Shown here piece after piece: positions 62,803-64,000 of a DNA stretch of 64,000 nucleotides (within the stretch, counting starts at the first letter, position 1; every line of letters begins with the position of its first letter). A program made the translations under genes and the position numbers. Under the pieces are notes generated by a model that worked only from the letters and a program-made list of their open reading frames with translations, was not told the DNA's origin and did no database searches. Origin of the DNA: Azospirillum brasilense (lineage in GTDB: Bacteria; Pseudomonadota; Alphaproteobacteria; Azospirillales; Azospirillaceae); contig NZ_QLKQ01000001.1 of the NCBI RefSeq assembly GCF_003349955.1, positions 62,001-126,000 of the forward strand. The letters are read 5' to 3'.

Positions 62803-64000
62803 ATGCTGCCCGCGCCCTATGACCGCCTGCACGCGGCCCTCCGGGAGTTCATGCCGGACGAACGCCTCGTCACCGACCCGCTGCGCACGCTGGCCTACGG
62901 GACCGACGGCAGCTTCTACCGCCTGATCCCGAAGATCGTCGCGATCGTCGAGGCCGAGGGCGAGGTGGTGCGGCTGCTCAACCTCTGCCGGGAGCTGAAG
63001 ACCCCGGTGACCTTCCGCGCCGCCGGCACCAGCCTGTCGGGCCAGGCGGTCACCGATTCCGTCCTGGTCCTGCTGGGCGACAGCTGGCGCGGCTGCACCA
63101 TCCCGCCGGGTGCCGCGACGGTGACTCTCCAGCCCGGCGTCATCGGGGCGGAGGCGAACCGCAAGCTGGCTCCCTTCGGGCGCAAGATCGGTCCGGACCC
63201 GGCCTCCATCGCCACCGCCAAGATCGGCGGCATCGCGGCCAACAACGCCAGCGGCATGTGCTGCGGCACCGCCCAGAACAGCTACCGCACGCTGGCCTCC
63301 ATGCGGCTGGTGCTGGCCGACGGCACGCTGCTGGACACCGGCGACGCCGCCAGCCGCGCCGCCTTCGCCGTCAGCCACGGCGCCCTGCTGGCCGGCCTGT
63401 CCGATCTGGCCGCCCGTACCCGCGCCGACGAGAAACTGGCGGAGCGCATCCGCAACAAGTTCCGCATCAAGAACACCACCGGCTACAGCCTGAACGCCCT
63501 GGTGGACTTCGAGGAGCCGGTCGAGATCCTCCAGCACCTGATGATCGGGTCGGAGGGCACGCTCGGCTTCCTGTCCGAGATCACCTACAACACGGTGCCG
63601 GAGCACGCCCACAAGGCGAACGCGCTGCTGATGTACCCGGACATCGGAGAGGCCTGCCGCGCCGTCGCGCTGATGAAGCCGACACCCGTCTCGGCGGTGG
63701 AATTGATGGACCGCGCCTCGCTGCGCTCGGTCGAGGGCAAGCCGGGCATGCCGGACTTCATCGGCGGGCTGGGGCCGGACGCCTCCGCCCTGCTGGTGGA
63801 GATCCGCGGCGAGGACGCGGTGGCGCTGGACGCCAACATCGCCGCGGTCAGCGCGGTGATCGCCAACACCCAGACCCTGTTCCCGCCCACCTTCACCACC
63901 GACGCCAAGCTGGGCGAGAGCTACTGGAAGATCCGCAAGGGCCTGTTCCCGGCGGTCGGCGCCATGCGCAAGGTCGGCACCACGGTCATCATCGAGGACG
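62803..64000 (+). CDS. dld: FAD-linked D-lactate dehydrogenase, N-terminal part (truncated by window edge)
   Basis: The frame runs from ATG 62803 (GGAGG 11 bases upstream) off the right edge; 399 residues are visible. It shows an FAD_binding_4 domain: VTFRAAGTSLSGQAV, IGPDPASIATAKIGGIAANNASGMCCGT, IKNTTGYSLNAL and IGSEGTLGFLSEITYNTVPE. It is the FAD/Fe-S type (Dld-II/YdiJ-like); a C-terminal iron-sulfur part would be expected beyond the window, not seen here. Its place after lldR and lldP supports D-lactate oxidation. A terminator separates it from lldP, so it probably has its own promoter. Confidence 0.88.
   Translation, partial: MLPAPYDRLHAALREFMPDERLVTDPLRTLAYGTDGSFYRLIPKIVAIVEAEGEVVRLLNLCRELKTPVTFRAAGTSLSGQAVTDSVLVLLGDSWRGCTIPPGAATVTLQPGVIGAEANRKLAPFGRKIGPDPASIATAKIGGIAANNASGMCCGTAQNSYRTLASMRLVLADGTLLDTGDAASRAAFAVSHGALLAGLSDLAARTRADEKLAERIRNKFRIKNTTGYSLNALVDFEEPVEILQHLMIGSEGTLGFLSEITYNTVPEHAHKANALLMYPDIGEACRAVALMKPTPVSAVELMDRASLRSVEGKPGMPDFIGGLGPDASALLVEIRGEDAVALDANIAAVSAVIANTQTLFPPTFTTDAKLGESYWKIRKGLFPAVGAMRKVGTTVIIED

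Noticed and set aside
62598..62822. A 74-residue open frame before dld
   Set aside because: It overlaps the dld start in another frame, is basic and low-complexity, has no ribosome site, and spans the probable dld promoter.
1..64000. tRNA, rRNA, riboswitch, CRISPR array, prophage or insertion sequence
   Set aside because: I looked for the usual signs (tRNA arms, repeat-spacer arrays, transposase motifs, integrase) and saw none. A computed scan could still find a small RNA.

Overview
The window is GC-rich bacterial DNA with densely packed genes, many ATGA stop/start overlaps and high third-position GC. Gene content points to an alphaproteobacterium of the Azospirillum type: many chemoreceptors and two-component systems, an N-acetylglutaminylglutamine amide (NAGGN) osmolyte operon, FCD-regulated lactate genes and an oxidative sugar-acid pathway. 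The genus is an inference from gene content; no rRNA or tRNA gene is present to confirm it. I see no insertion sequence, prophage or CRISPR array.

Layout. 1-9 kb: the end of an unknown gene, an SGNH hydrolase, a probable beta-alanine catabolic pair (omega-transaminase and semialdehyde dehydrogenase) with a divergent LysR regulator, two small genes for a membrane protein and a DUF4112 protein, and a divergent MocR regulator/PPOX-fold pair. 9-14 kb: the three-gene NAGGN operon. 14-20 kb: an MFS transporter, a CstA-family carrier and a BtsS/BtsR (LytS/LytTR) two-component system that probably controls it. 20-25 kb: a small unknown protein with a paralogue at 47 kb, RlpA, a serralysin-type RTX protease, a Lin0512 protein and a TraB/GumN-like protein. 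25-28 kb: exbB-exbD-tonB behind a Fur-like box. 28-32 kb: a FixJ-type regulator with a MASE1 kinase, glutamate dehydrogenase and an Rnk-like protein, with two identical dyads between the last two.

32-47 kb is rich in signalling: a DUF2325 protein behind a second Fur-like dyad, a membrane chemoreceptor, an unknown gene, a MarR-DUF1398 operon with a perfect operator palindrome, and a soluble PAS-PAS chemoreceptor. Then comes an operon of two orphan periplasmic solute-binding proteins, a large hybrid histidine kinase with Hpt, and a single-domain response regulator, facing a REC-kinase. 47-55 kb: a De Ley-Doudoroff-like galactonate operon (IclR, dgoK, dgoA, TctCBA transporter, lactonase, SDR). 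55-64 kb: clpB, a methyltransferase, a CtaG-like protein, and the lactate locus (lldR, lldP, and a D-lactate dehydrogenase that runs off the window).

The least explained parts are the twin-binding-protein phosphorelay at 40-46 kb, which is arranged like TorT/TorS, the small uncharacterised paralogous family at 20.3 and 47.0 kb, and the dyads between gdh and rnk. Several intergenic regions carry GC-rich REP-like palindromes; two copies share a longer core and look like one dispersed element.
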